This document shows, one piece after another, positions 8,795 to 16,222 of a DNA stretch of 64,000 nucleotides. The translations under genes and the position numbers were made by a program. The first letter of the stretch is position 1. Each line of letters begins with the position of its first letter. The notes beneath the pieces are model-generated. The model saw only the letters and a program-made list of their open reading frames with translations. It had not been told where the DNA came from and made no database searches. Origin of the DNA: UBA8389 sp942493385 (GTDB lineage Bacteria; Bacteroidota; Bacteroidia; Bacteroidales; UBA1402); the NCBI GenBank assembly GCA_942493385.1, contig OW818699.1, positions 3,534,001 to 3,598,000 on the forward strand, in the 5' to 3' direction.

Positions 8795-8819
8795 TGACAG
8801 TAAAAGCCGATTATTGTCA
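8795..8819. promoter_or_regulatory. Inverted repeat before the AbiE-like operon, candidate autoregulatory operator
   Basis: TGACAGTAA and TTATTGTCA form a 9-bp inverted repeat with one mismatch and a 7-base spacer, 35 bases upstream of the antitoxin start (8854). AbiEi antitoxins are known to repress their own promoters through inverted repeats. This is the only such element in the 156-base divergent gap. Confidence 0.45.
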
Positions 8820-8853
8820 ATTTATAGTTATATTAGCCACAAATAAAGAAACA

Positions 8854-9609
8854 ATGAGAGTAGCAAAATTTTATACAAGTGAGTTCAAAGAATTTTTTAC
8901 TGAAAAAGAGGTATTCTCTGTTCATGATATTTCCTCCTTCTATCAGTCTTTAGAGCCCAATATAGCGCACTCCACCGTAAGTTGGAGGATCTATGAATTA
9001 GTCCAAAATGGATTTATCCAAAGAATAGGTAGAGGATCTTATAGTTTTGGTTCAAGCAAACTCTTTGTTCCGACCATTTCCATGAAGATGTTTAAGATCA
9101 ATCAATTCATGAAAGATCAATTCCCCTATCTTAAATACATTCTATGGCACATAGGTGACATTAATTCATTTTCGCAGCATCTTTTTAATAAGAATATCAT
9201 ATTTGTCGAGGTAGAAAGAAATGCCATAGAGTCAGTAACTGAAATTCTTCGGGATAAATTCAAATATGTCATTGACAGTCGCTGGAATGACAACCTATTT
9301 TTGGACGAAAGCCTTATTGTTGTACGTCCACTGGTAACCGGTGCTCCTATTCAAAGTCTTCGAAATGTACCAACGACAACACTTGAGAAAATATTGGTGG
9401 ATATTTTTGCAGACAAATACTTTGATTTTCTGCAAAGCTTCGAGTTGAACCACATTTTTGAAAATGCCTTCTTAAATTATACCATTCACAATGAAAGACT
9501 CCTTAGATACGCAAGCAGAAAAATGAAACGAGATGCAATCAATGAATTTATTAAGTCTATAAAACGACAGGAAGGCGAAAACACTGTCAAGAACCCAATA
9601 CAATCATGA
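8854..9609 (+). CDS. AbiEi-like antitoxin with winged helix (type IV toxin-antitoxin)
   Basis: 251 residues from ATG 8854; a TTG at 8794 would extend it into the inverted repeat and is less likely. Residues ~1-70 look like a winged helix: FFTEKEVFSVHDISSFYQSL, then STVSWRIYELVQNGFIQRIG and the wing GRGSYSF, as in DUF6577/AbiEi antitoxins. The rest resembles the C-terminal antitoxin region. It overlaps the nucleotidyltransferase gene by ATGA. Probable role: DNA-binding autorepressor that counters the toxin without direct contact, by analogy with AbiE. Exact family not confirmed. Confidence 0.65.
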   Translation: MRVAKFYTSEFKEFFTEKEVFSVHDISSFYQSLEPNIAHSTVSWRIYELVQNGFIQRIGRGSYSFGSSKLFVPTISMKMFKINQFMKDQFPYLKYILWHIGDINSFSQHLFNKNIIFVEVERNAIESVTEILRDKFKYVIDSRWNDNLFLDESLIVVRPLVTGAPIQSLRNVPTTTLEKILVDIFADKYFDFLQSFELNHIFENAFLNYTIHNERLLRYASRKMKRDAINEFIKSIKRQEGENTVKNPIQS

Positions 9610-10658
9610 TACACCCCCTTAGCATTTCAAAAGACTGGATACTGTCCAAAGCGAAAGAAAATAAAACTGACCCTATTCTAGTTCAGAAAGTCATACGGGC
9701 GTTGATGCTATTAGAGGGATTGTCTGAATCAAAAATACAATTCGTTTTTAAGGGAGGCACAGCATTAATGTTATTATTGGGAAGCACAAAAAGGTTATCA
9801 ATAGATATTGATATTATTGTTCCTAAAAAAACCGAAATCGACGAACAACTAGAACAAATCGTAAAGAACAAAGGTTTTATAAGAGTAGAACCACAACATC
9901 GTAGTGCAATAGGGAACATCGAGAAAGCGCATTATAAGTTCTACTTTGAGAATGCTCTAAAGACGGATAGTGAAGATTATATTCTCTTGGATGTACTATT
10001 TGAGGCCGTTTTATATCAAAATACAATCGAAACATCAATAGCCTCAAAGTTTCTAATGCAAGAGGAAGAGCCCCTCAAGGTCTGGACACCAGATTTTGAC
10101 AACATTATGGGGGATAAAATGACCGCCTTTGCTCCAAATACCATAGGCATACCTTATATTAAAAAGGAGCAACCAATGGGCTTGGAAATCATTAAACAGT
10201 TATACGATGTAGGTAATATCTTTCCAAACATAACAAGAGTCGATATTGTCAGTAGAGTGTTTATCGATATAGCGCAAATAGAGCTCTCGTATAGGGAATT
10301 AAGGAACGAACTTCAATTGGTTTTTGATGACATTTTCGAGAATTGTTTGTCAATTTGCTTAAGAAGTTCCTTTGGGAATGCCAACTTTGATATATTGCAA
10401 AAAGGTATCATACAAGCAGATTCCTACATCTTTTCAGAAAGATACCATTTAGAAAAAGCTATTACACATGCCGCTCGGACAGCATTTATGGCAGCATTAA
10501 TTGAGTTTAGGCAACCAATTCAATTCTTCCAACCTAGCACAGACATGAGTAGTTGGTCGATTGACGCTCCATTCCAAGCACTTAATAAGATAAAGAAAAC
10601 CAACCCAGAAGCTTTCTTTTATTGGTACCAGTGCCTGCTGTTAAAACATTTGAAATAA
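9606..10658 (+). CDS. AbiEii-like nucleotidyltransferase toxin
   Basis: 350 residues. The DUF1814/AbiEii nucleotidyltransferase signature is visible near residues 45-75: FVFKGGTALMLLLG followed by R-L-S-x-D-I-D, with the GG(T/S) motif and the D-x-D metal site. Members transfer nucleotides to cellular targets (for some, tRNA) and arrest growth, often as phage defence. ATGA overlap with the antitoxin means translational coupling, and the antitoxin-first order fits AbiE. The target here is unknown. Confidence 0.8.
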   Translation: MIHPLSISKDWILSKAKENKTDPILVQKVIRALMLLEGLSESKIQFVFKGGTALMLLLGSTKRLSIDIDIIVPKKTEIDEQLEQIVKNKGFIRVEPQHRSAIGNIEKAHYKFYFENALKTDSEDYILLDVLFEAVLYQNTIETSIASKFLMQEEEPLKVWTPDFDNIMGDKMTAFAPNTIGIPYIKKEQPMGLEIIKQLYDVGNIFPNITRVDIVSRVFIDIAQIELSYRELRNELQLVFDDIFENCLSICLRSSFGNANFDILQKGIIQADSYIFSERYHLEKAITHAARTAFMAALIEFRQPIQFFQPSTDMSSWSIDAPFQALNKIKKTNPEAFFYWYQCLLLKHLK

Positions 10659-10664
10659 TATATA

Positions 10665-11570
10665 TCATTTGCCAAATTTCCAATTTAACCCCTTTTCTGC
10701 CAAATAAACACCTCCCACAATGAGGCAGGCGCCGATCATTGCCGGGAAAGTGATGTGCTCGCGCAATATCAGGTTGGCAGTGATCAGAGTAATGACGGGG
10801 CAGAAGTAAATATAGGTGGTCACACGCACAATGCCAAGGCGGCGGGTGGCCAGGTTCCAGAAAATGTAACCGAGCATGGAGGCAATAAGGCCTAGGAACA
10901 GCAAGTTCAGCAAAACATCCGGCTGTAGAAGCAGATGCAATGGAGGATGAGCAGGTTGAGTCAGCAGAAAAGGCAAAATGGTGAGAAGGCCGTAGAAAAA
11001 AACTTTCCGAGTCACGAACATGGTGTTGTAACGACTAATCAAGCCTTTGGATATCAGGCTGTAGAAAGCCCAGGAGAGGGCAGCCATCAGGGCTAGGAAA
11101 TCGCCAAGCGGATTGATTTTCAGGATGAAACCGCCGCTGTAAATAACCAAGGCGACCCCTGAAAAAGCGAGAACGGAACCATAAACCAGCTTGAGCTTCA
11201 GTTTGTCGTTTCGATGGGTCAGAAAATATAGGATGGCGGTAAATAAAGGGGCGGTGCACACCAAAAGCGAGACATTGGAGGCCAGCGAGTAGCTGAGGGC
11301 GGTGTTTTCGGCCATGAAATAAAGGGAGCCGCCGGCCATGCCAGAAAGGAGGAACAGAAATTCATCCCGCAAGTTTCTGGCAAAGAGTTGTTTGTAGGTA
11401 AAGAGCCACAGAAAAACGTAAGCGATGGCAAATCGTAGAAACATGATTTCAGCCGGGGTCAAGCCGTTTTCAATTAGGACCTTGGTCGAAATAAAGGTGG
11501 TTCCCCAAACCGAGACGGTGAGTAATGCGAGAAGGTGATAACCGATATTTTTAGATACAAGTGCAGGCAT
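10665..11570 (-). CDS. EamA-type drug/metabolite (DMT) transporter
   Basis: 301 residues with about ten hydrophobic helices arranged as two EamA repeats, each opening with an exposed start (LLALLTVSVWGTTFISTKVL; LGDFLALMAALSWAFYSLISK) as in the DMT superfamily. This is an inner-membrane exporter; the substrate cannot be told. It is convergent with the toxin gene, 6 bases apart, and stands alone. The C-terminus ends in a short basic tail. Confidence 0.85.
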   Translation of the reverse strand: MPALVSKNIGYHLLALLTVSVWGTTFISTKVLIENGLTPAEIMFLRFAIAYVFLWLFTYKQLFARNLRDEFLFLLSGMAGGSLYFMAENTALSYSLASNVSLLVCTAPLFTAILYFLTHRNDKLKLKLVYGSVLAFSGVALVIYSGGFILKINPLGDFLALMAALSWAFYSLISKGLISRYNTMFVTRKVFFYGLLTILPFLLTQPAHPPLHLLLQPDVLLNLLFLGLIASMLGYIFWNLATRRLGIVRVTTYIYFCPVITLITANLILREHITFPAMIGACLIVGGVYLAEKGLNWKFGK

Positions 11571-11676
11571 GGCGTAAAATTAGCGATAAAATGTGGACTC
11601 AACCCACTTTAGGAGCGTTTGACCGACAAATTGATTGGTATGACCGAACATCTGGGGCCCATCCTTGAACTTTTTG

Positions 11677-11684
11677 TACTTTTG
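11677..11684 (+). promoter_or_regulatory. -7 promoter box for the LytS/LytTR operon
   Basis: TACTTTTG matches TAnnTTTG, 19 bases before the kinase start at 11704. It supports that start over an upstream in-frame codon at 11665, which would lie before the transcription start. Confidence 0.55.
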
Positions 11685-11703
11685 GATGTCCAACATACCG
11701 AAA

Positions 11704-12840
11704 ATGAAAACAAAATTCGTACGCGATTCTGAAGGAACATCTGTCAGCAAATTAAAAACGTTGACGACGGTGCTCATACATCTGTTTATCTGGCTGGTTA
11801 TCTTTTCACTGCCTTTGCTTTTCAGACCTGGATATATTGGTTCGGGGGGACGTGGGGAAATGCACTTTCCATACCTTGTACCGCTTCCCATCATGATGAA
11901 CAACATTTTTTTGGTCATTGCCTTCTACATCAACTTGTTTGTACTGATGCCACGCTATTTCAACACGAAAAAATGGGGGTACTTCGTCCTTTTTACCATC
12001 GTATTTTTAATTGTCAGCCTCTACTTTCTTCAATTCGCACAATGGCTGGACCGGACTTTGTGGCCAGAAATGTACCAATTCCGTAGACCAAGGTCAGGTG
12101 GAGGTTCTGGGTCAGGATTTCGCGACCACAATCGAGGTTTTTCCTTTCGACAATTCTCGTTCATTTATCTGTTCATCATGACTTGGGCATTGAGCATGGC
12201 CTACTATTTGTTCACGCAATTGCAGAAATCGGTTCGCAAGGCAGACCAGGTTTTGGCTACCGCATTGCAATCGGAACTTTCCTTCCTTAAAGCGCAGATA
12301 AACCCACATTTCCTGTTCAACACCCTGAACAATATTTATGTACTGACACTGAAGAAATCGGAGGCCGCTCCGACGGCGGTGATGAAGCTTTCCAACCTGA
12401 TGCGGAAAATCACCAACGACACGGCGGTGGACTTCGTGCCGTTTGAGGAGGAGCAGCAGTTCATCCGCGATTATTTGGATTTGCAGGAACTCCGGCTGAG
12501 TAAAAAAACCAACGTCATTTACGAAGTGACCGGTGACTACAATTCGTTCAACATTGCTCCCAGAATTCTGATTCCATTCATCGACAACGCTTTCAAGTTC
12601 GGGGTTAGCGGACATACAGAGTCTGAAATCGTCATCCGAATGCATTTTGAAGGAAACGTACTGAACTTCTCCATTAAAAATGCCATTCACACCAATAGTG
12701 GAGAAAGTCTTGAATCGGCCGGTGTTGGTCTGGACAATTCCAAGCGTCGTTTGGAATTGCTTTACGCAAACCACTACGAATTGAAAATTAACCATACCGA
12801 GGAGAGCTACGAAGTTCTGCTCCAAATCGAATTGACATGA
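11704..12840 (+). CDS. LytS-family membrane histidine kinase
   Basis: 378 residues. Four membrane helices (~24-40, 66-84, 92-113, 149-171), then a His_kinase (LytS/YehU type) domain with the phosphoacceptor in QINPHFLFNTLNN (His202) and an ATPase lobe (ILIPFIDNAFKFG; SAGVGLDNSKRRLELLY). The third loop, predicted periplasmic, is rich in Gly/Ser/Arg (RRPRSGGGSGSGFRD). It overlaps the response regulator by ATGA, so they form a two-component pair. The signal is unknown; the downstream secreted Met/Gly-rich protein may be part of the circuit. Confidence 0.9.
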   Translation: MKTKFVRDSEGTSVSKLKTLTTVLIHLFIWLVIFSLPLLFRPGYIGSGGRGEMHFPYLVPLPIMMNNIFLVIAFYINLFVLMPRYFNTKKWGYFVLFTIVFLIVSLYFLQFAQWLDRTLWPEMYQFRRPRSGGGSGSGFRDHNRGFSFRQFSFIYLFIMTWALSMAYYLFTQLQKSVRKADQVLATALQSELSFLKAQINPHFLFNTLNNIYVLTLKKSEAAPTAVMKLSNLMRKITNDTAVDFVPFEEEQQFIRDYLDLQELRLSKKTNVIYEVTGDYNSFNIAPRILIPFIDNAFKFGVSGHTESEIVIRMHFEGNVLNFSIKNAIHTNSGESLESAGVGLDNSKRRLELLYANHYELKINHTEESYEVLLQIELT

Positions 12841-13535
12841 GATGCATTGCCGTAGATGACGAGCCGTTGGCTTTGGAACTGATGGAAGCCTACATTGCGC
12901 AGGTTCCCGGATTGGAATTGCTCACCACCTTCACCGATGCCATATCTGCTTGGGGATTTCTAAAGAAGAATCAGGTGGACTTGGTTTTTCTGGACATACA
13001 GATGCCAGACATCAATGGCATTCAGTTGGCTAAGTCTTTGGACCGCAAGAATCCAATGGTTATTTTCACCACAGCCTACAGCAAATATGCGGTGGAAGGC
13101 TTTAATGTGGAAGCCGTCGATTACCTGCTGAAACCTTTTGAATTCAGCCGTTTCATGGTTGCTGTAAACAAGGCAAAGGAGCAAAAAGCACATAAAGAAA
13201 CGGCACCTGTGGTTGAAGACGAGCAAGCCATTTTCGTGAAATCCGACTATCAAAACATACGGATACCCATTCGTGACATTCAATACATCGAAGGTTTCGA
13301 CGATTACATCCGCATCCATGTGGATACCGGCAAAAGCATCTATACGCTGATGAGCCTAAAGAGCATGCTTGAGAAACTGCCTTCGGCCGATTTTCTGAGA
13401 GTTCACCGATCTTACATTGTTCCTGTGAAACGGATTAAACGAATTCACAATCAGCAAGTCCAATTGGGTGAAAAGGAAATCCCCATCGGCAAAAGCTATG
13501 TGGATGCCGTACGCACGTTTTTAAACATCAAATAA
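12837..13535 (+). CDS. LytTR-family response regulator
   Basis: 232 residues. A receiver domain (1-~120) has acidic residues DDE near position 8, phosphoacceptor Asp53 in LVFLDIQMPDING, the switch Thr in FTTAY and Lys in LLKPF. A LytTR DNA-binding domain (~135-232) includes YIEGFDDYIRIH and LRVHRSYIVP. LytTR regulators bind direct repeats of a ~9-bp motif. It is translationally coupled to the kinase; the next gene starts 7 bases later and is probably cotranscribed. Confidence 0.93.
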   Translation: MRCIAVDDEPLALELMEAYIAQVPGLELLTTFTDAISAWGFLKKNQVDLVFLDIQMPDINGIQLAKSLDRKNPMVIFTTAYSKYAVEGFNVEAVDYLLKPFEFSRFMVAVNKAKEQKAHKETAPVVEDEQAIFVKSDYQNIRIPIRDIQYIEGFDDYIRIHVDTGKSIYTLMSLKSMLEKLPSADFLRVHRSYIVPVKRIKRIHNQQVQLGEKEIPIGKSYVDAVRTFLNIK

Positions 13536-13542
13536 ATAAATT

Positions 13543-14295
13543 ATGAACTTACGATCTTTTGTATTATTACTGCCACTTGTTTTAGGATTTGAAGCGCTGG
13601 CAGGCAACAATAATTCCATGTACAAAACCGATGTCGTTGTCGATGGTCGGAACACGGAGTGGAAAATGCCCTTGTCCAAATCCAACAAAATTACCGGCAT
13701 CTCCTACGAAATTGCCAACGATGAACGCAACATTTATATGATTGTACGCGTGACCGATACCGCCTCCATACGCCAAATTCGTCAAAACGGACTGGAAGTA
13801 TGGTTCAACAAGGACGGGAAAACGAACAATACCACAGGCATCAACTACCCGATGGCTCCCGATAAACCAAAAGACATTAGACTGGTGAGCATTTTAAACG
13901 CGGACGGGTTTACTTGGAACATCAATGAACTGAAATTGACCGGTTTCCTGTTGGAAAACGGTAGACAGCCTGTGAAGGGTTGTCCAGTCAAAGTGGCCAT
14001 CAAAAAGGATTCTTCCGATTGCCTTGTATACGAAGCAGCCATCCCATTCAACACTTTTTACAAAGAAAAGTTAGAGAAAGAAGACCTTAGATACAAATTC
14101 TATATTGGTTTTGTCGTGAAGGGTGTGACCATGAATGAAGGAACAGCTTCGTCTATGATGATGATGAGAAGTATGGGTGGCGATTTTCACGGTGACGGTC
14201 CAAGAATGGGCGGTGGCGGCATGTCACGGATGATGTCCATGTTTGGCGATATGGACAAAGTCAGTTGGCAAAAAATACAATTTTCCTTGAAATAA
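13543..14295 (+). CDS. Secreted protein, CBM9/DOMON-like domain with Met/Gly-rich tail
   Basis: 250 residues with a signal peptide (MNLRSFVLLLPLVLGFEALA). Residues ~28-190 resemble CBM9-like/DOMON-type beta sandwiches, which begin VVVDGRNTEW and carry IANDERNIYMIVRVTD. The last ~50 residues are very unusual: SSMMMMRSMGGDFHGDG then RMGGGGMSRMMSMFGDMDK, about ten methionines plus Gly, Asp and His. Such composition is seen in copper-binding segments, so metal binding or sensing is possible but not shown. Cotranscribed with the LytS/LytTR pair. Family function unknown. Confidence 0.7.
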   Translation: MNLRSFVLLLPLVLGFEALAGNNNSMYKTDVVVDGRNTEWKMPLSKSNKITGISYEIANDERNIYMIVRVTDTASIRQIRQNGLEVWFNKDGKTNNTTGINYPMAPDKPKDIRLVSILNADGFTWNINELKLTGFLLENGRQPVKGCPVKVAIKKDSSDCLVYEAAIPFNTFYKEKLEKEDLRYKFYIGFVVKGVTMNEGTASSMMMMRSMGGDFHGDGPRMGGGGMSRMMSMFGDMDKVSWQKIQFSLK

Positions 14296-14327
14296 CTTGG
14301 AAAAAACGGCTTTTGGATAAAAATGAA

Positions 14328-14335
14328 TACCTTTG
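14328..14335 (+). promoter_or_regulatory. -7 promoter box for the MATE gene
   Basis: TACCTTTG matches TAnnTTTG. It overlaps the possible upstream start at 14336, which would then lie at or before the transcription start, favouring ATG 14372. No -33 element at normal spacing. Confidence 0.5.
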
Positions 14336-14371
14336 ATGAGGTTTTCACATTATTATTCAGCCCTACTACTT

Positions 14372-15811
14372 ATGACCCAGGAACTTGATTCCAAGGAGAT
14401 TCACGATAAAACGTCCAATTCTTCACCTACCAACGACAAAGATAAAGCAACCAGACTGGGAACCGACCCCATTGGTAAATTGCTGTTGCATTATTCGCTG
14501 CCCGCAATTTTGGGCATGACCGTCTCCTCGCTTTATAGCGTGATTGACCGTATTTTCATTGGAAATGGGGTCGGACCGTATGCCATTTCCGGATTGGCGC
14601 TCACCATGCCCATGATGAACCTGATGATGGCATTCGGTGCCATGATCGGCGCTGGTGCCTCTTCCATGATTTCCATCCGAATGGGACAAAAACGGATGGA
14701 GGATGCCACGAACATTCTTGGCAACACCTTGATTCTGAACTTCATCATCGGATTCCTGATCATGGTCATTGGCTTGATTTTTCTGGATGACATCCTGATG
14801 GCATTCGGTGCAAGTGAAAAGACCCTGCCCTACGCAAGGGATTTCATGCAGATTGTGTTGTTATCCAGTGTATTCAGCAGTAATTTCTACGGACTGAACA
14901 ATGTGATGCGGGCCACCGGTTATCCAAAGAAAGCGATGTACAGCAGCATGCTTTCGGTTGGGGTTAACCTGTGTTTGGCACCGTTGTTCATCTTTGTTTT
15001 CCACTGGGGCATTCGCGGAGCTGCTTCTGCAACAGCCATCGCACAGCTTTGCGGTTTTATTTGGGTGTTCAGCCATTTTATGAACAAAAAACATTTCATC
15101 CATTTCCAACAGGGTTATTTCAGACTGAAGAAACGAATCATCCGAGACATCTTATCCATTGGAATGTCACCGTTTCTGATGAACATTGGCGCCAGCTTGG
15201 TCGTTATGATTGTAAACATGAGCCTGGCAAAATACGGTGGTGGAGGTGAACACAGCGATATGGCCATTGGTGCATACGGAATTGTGATGTCCGTTGCCAT
15301 CTTGTTCGTCATGGTGTCGTTGGGATTGACCATGGGTATGCAACCCATTGTGGGATACAATTACGGAGCCAAGCAAAACCACCGGGCACTCAAAGCATAC
15401 AAGCTTACTGCCATTGCAGCAACGTTGGTTACTACGACAGGATTTTTTATAGCCATGTTCATTCCCAGGCAATTGGCTTCGCTTTTTACCAGTGATCAAG
15501 AACTGATCGACCAATCGGTTCTTGCATTACGCACAGTACTGCTCGTTTTCCCCTTTGTGGGTTTCCAAATAGTGACCACCAGCTTTTTTCAATCGGTTGG
15601 CAAAGCACATCTGGCCATTATACTGAGTTTGTCCAGACAATTGTTGTTCCTCATTCCGTTCTTGTTTATATTCCCACGTTTCTGGGGTTTGCATGGCGTT
15701 TGGATGGCATCACCAGCTGGCGATTTCTTGGCTACGGTCATTACATTCGCATTGATAGCCACGCAATGGAAGAAAATTCTGCCGATGAATGCGCCGATAA
15801 CCGATAAATAA
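14372..15811 (+). CDS. MATE-family multidrug/cation antiporter
   Basis: 479 residues from ATG 14372 (an ATG at 14336 would add 12). After a ~35-residue polar N-terminus there are twelve hydrophobic helices in two MatE halves, beginning GKLLLHYSLPAILGMTVSSL and SVIDRIFIGNGVGPYAISG, typical of MepA-like members. MATE proteins export cationic compounds in exchange for Na+ or H+ across the inner membrane. The substrate is unknown. It has its own promoter box but follows the two-component locus by 76 bases, so coregulation is possible. Confidence 0.9.
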   Translation: MTQELDSKEIHDKTSNSSPTNDKDKATRLGTDPIGKLLLHYSLPAILGMTVSSLYSVIDRIFIGNGVGPYAISGLALTMPMMNLMMAFGAMIGAGASSMISIRMGQKRMEDATNILGNTLILNFIIGFLIMVIGLIFLDDILMAFGASEKTLPYARDFMQIVLLSSVFSSNFYGLNNVMRATGYPKKAMYSSMLSVGVNLCLAPLFIFVFHWGIRGAASATAIAQLCGFIWVFSHFMNKKHFIHFQQGYFRLKKRIIRDILSIGMSPFLMNIGASLVVMIVNMSLAKYGGGGEHSDMAIGAYGIVMSVAILFVMVSLGLTMGMQPIVGYNYGAKQNHRALKAYKLTAIAATLVTTTGFFIAMFIPRQLASLFTSDQELIDQSVLALRTVLLVFPFVGFQIVTTSFFQSVGKAHLAIILSLSRQLLFLIPFLFIFPRFWGLHGVWMASPAGDFLATVITFALIATQWKKILPMNAPITDK

Positions 15812-15813
15812 CT

Positions 15814-15821
15814 TATTTTTG
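15814..15821 (+). promoter_or_regulatory. -7 promoter box of the metal-efflux operon
   Basis: TATTTTTG fits TAnnTTTG and lies 19 bases before the start of the small Cys-rich gene at 15841, suggesting that gene is first in the operon. No -33 element recognised. Confidence 0.5.
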
Positions 15822-15840
15822 TAGCCTAACGATTTCGACG

Positions 15841-16146
15841 ATGCGACTGATCTCCATTCTATTTTCCGTCTACATGATGCTGCTTGTGGCTTTGCCATGT
15901 GCTGAAATGGCGGAAAAAGATCATTCGAACAATGCACCCATTTCACAAAGTTCAGAAAATCATGACGATTGCAACGACTGTTCACCGTTTTGCTTTTGCA
16001 ATTGTTGTGCATCGCCCATGATTTGCCATGTCGAAGCCATTGATTTACAGGTATCTATCATTGCTAGAAAGCAAGAAACCTCCTACCCTAGACTTTCTAT
16101 CACACAACGCTCCGGTGATATTTGGCAACCGCCGCAATTAAGCTAG
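15841..16146 (+). CDS. DUF6660-like small Cys/His-rich secreted protein
   Basis: 101 residues with a signal-like N-terminus (MRLISILFSVYMMLLVALPC). The centre carries DDCNDCSPFCFCNCC, with further His and Cys close by (MICHVEA), the cysteine cluster I associate with DUF6660 proteins. In Bacteroidota these small proteins occur just upstream of CusA/CzcA-type efflux genes, as here. Binding of the exported metal in the periplasm is a reasonable inference; no function is established. A palindromic stretch (gctgcaggtct..., 16168-16193) lies between it and the pump gene. Confidence 0.7.
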   Translation: MRLISILFSVYMMLLVALPCAEMAEKDHSNNAPISQSSENHDDCNDCSPFCFCNCCASPMICHVEAIDLQVSIIARKQETSYPRLSITQRSGDIWQPPQLS

Positions 16147-16222
16147 TACAACGTATATTATTCATTGCTGCAGGTCTTAAACTTGCAGCTGCACGTTTGT
16201 ATTTACTTAATTGAAATTCACT

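Noticed and set aside
12112..12825. Antisense frame across the LytS kinase
   Set aside because: It lies opposite an unmistakable histidine kinase and has no recognisable domain.
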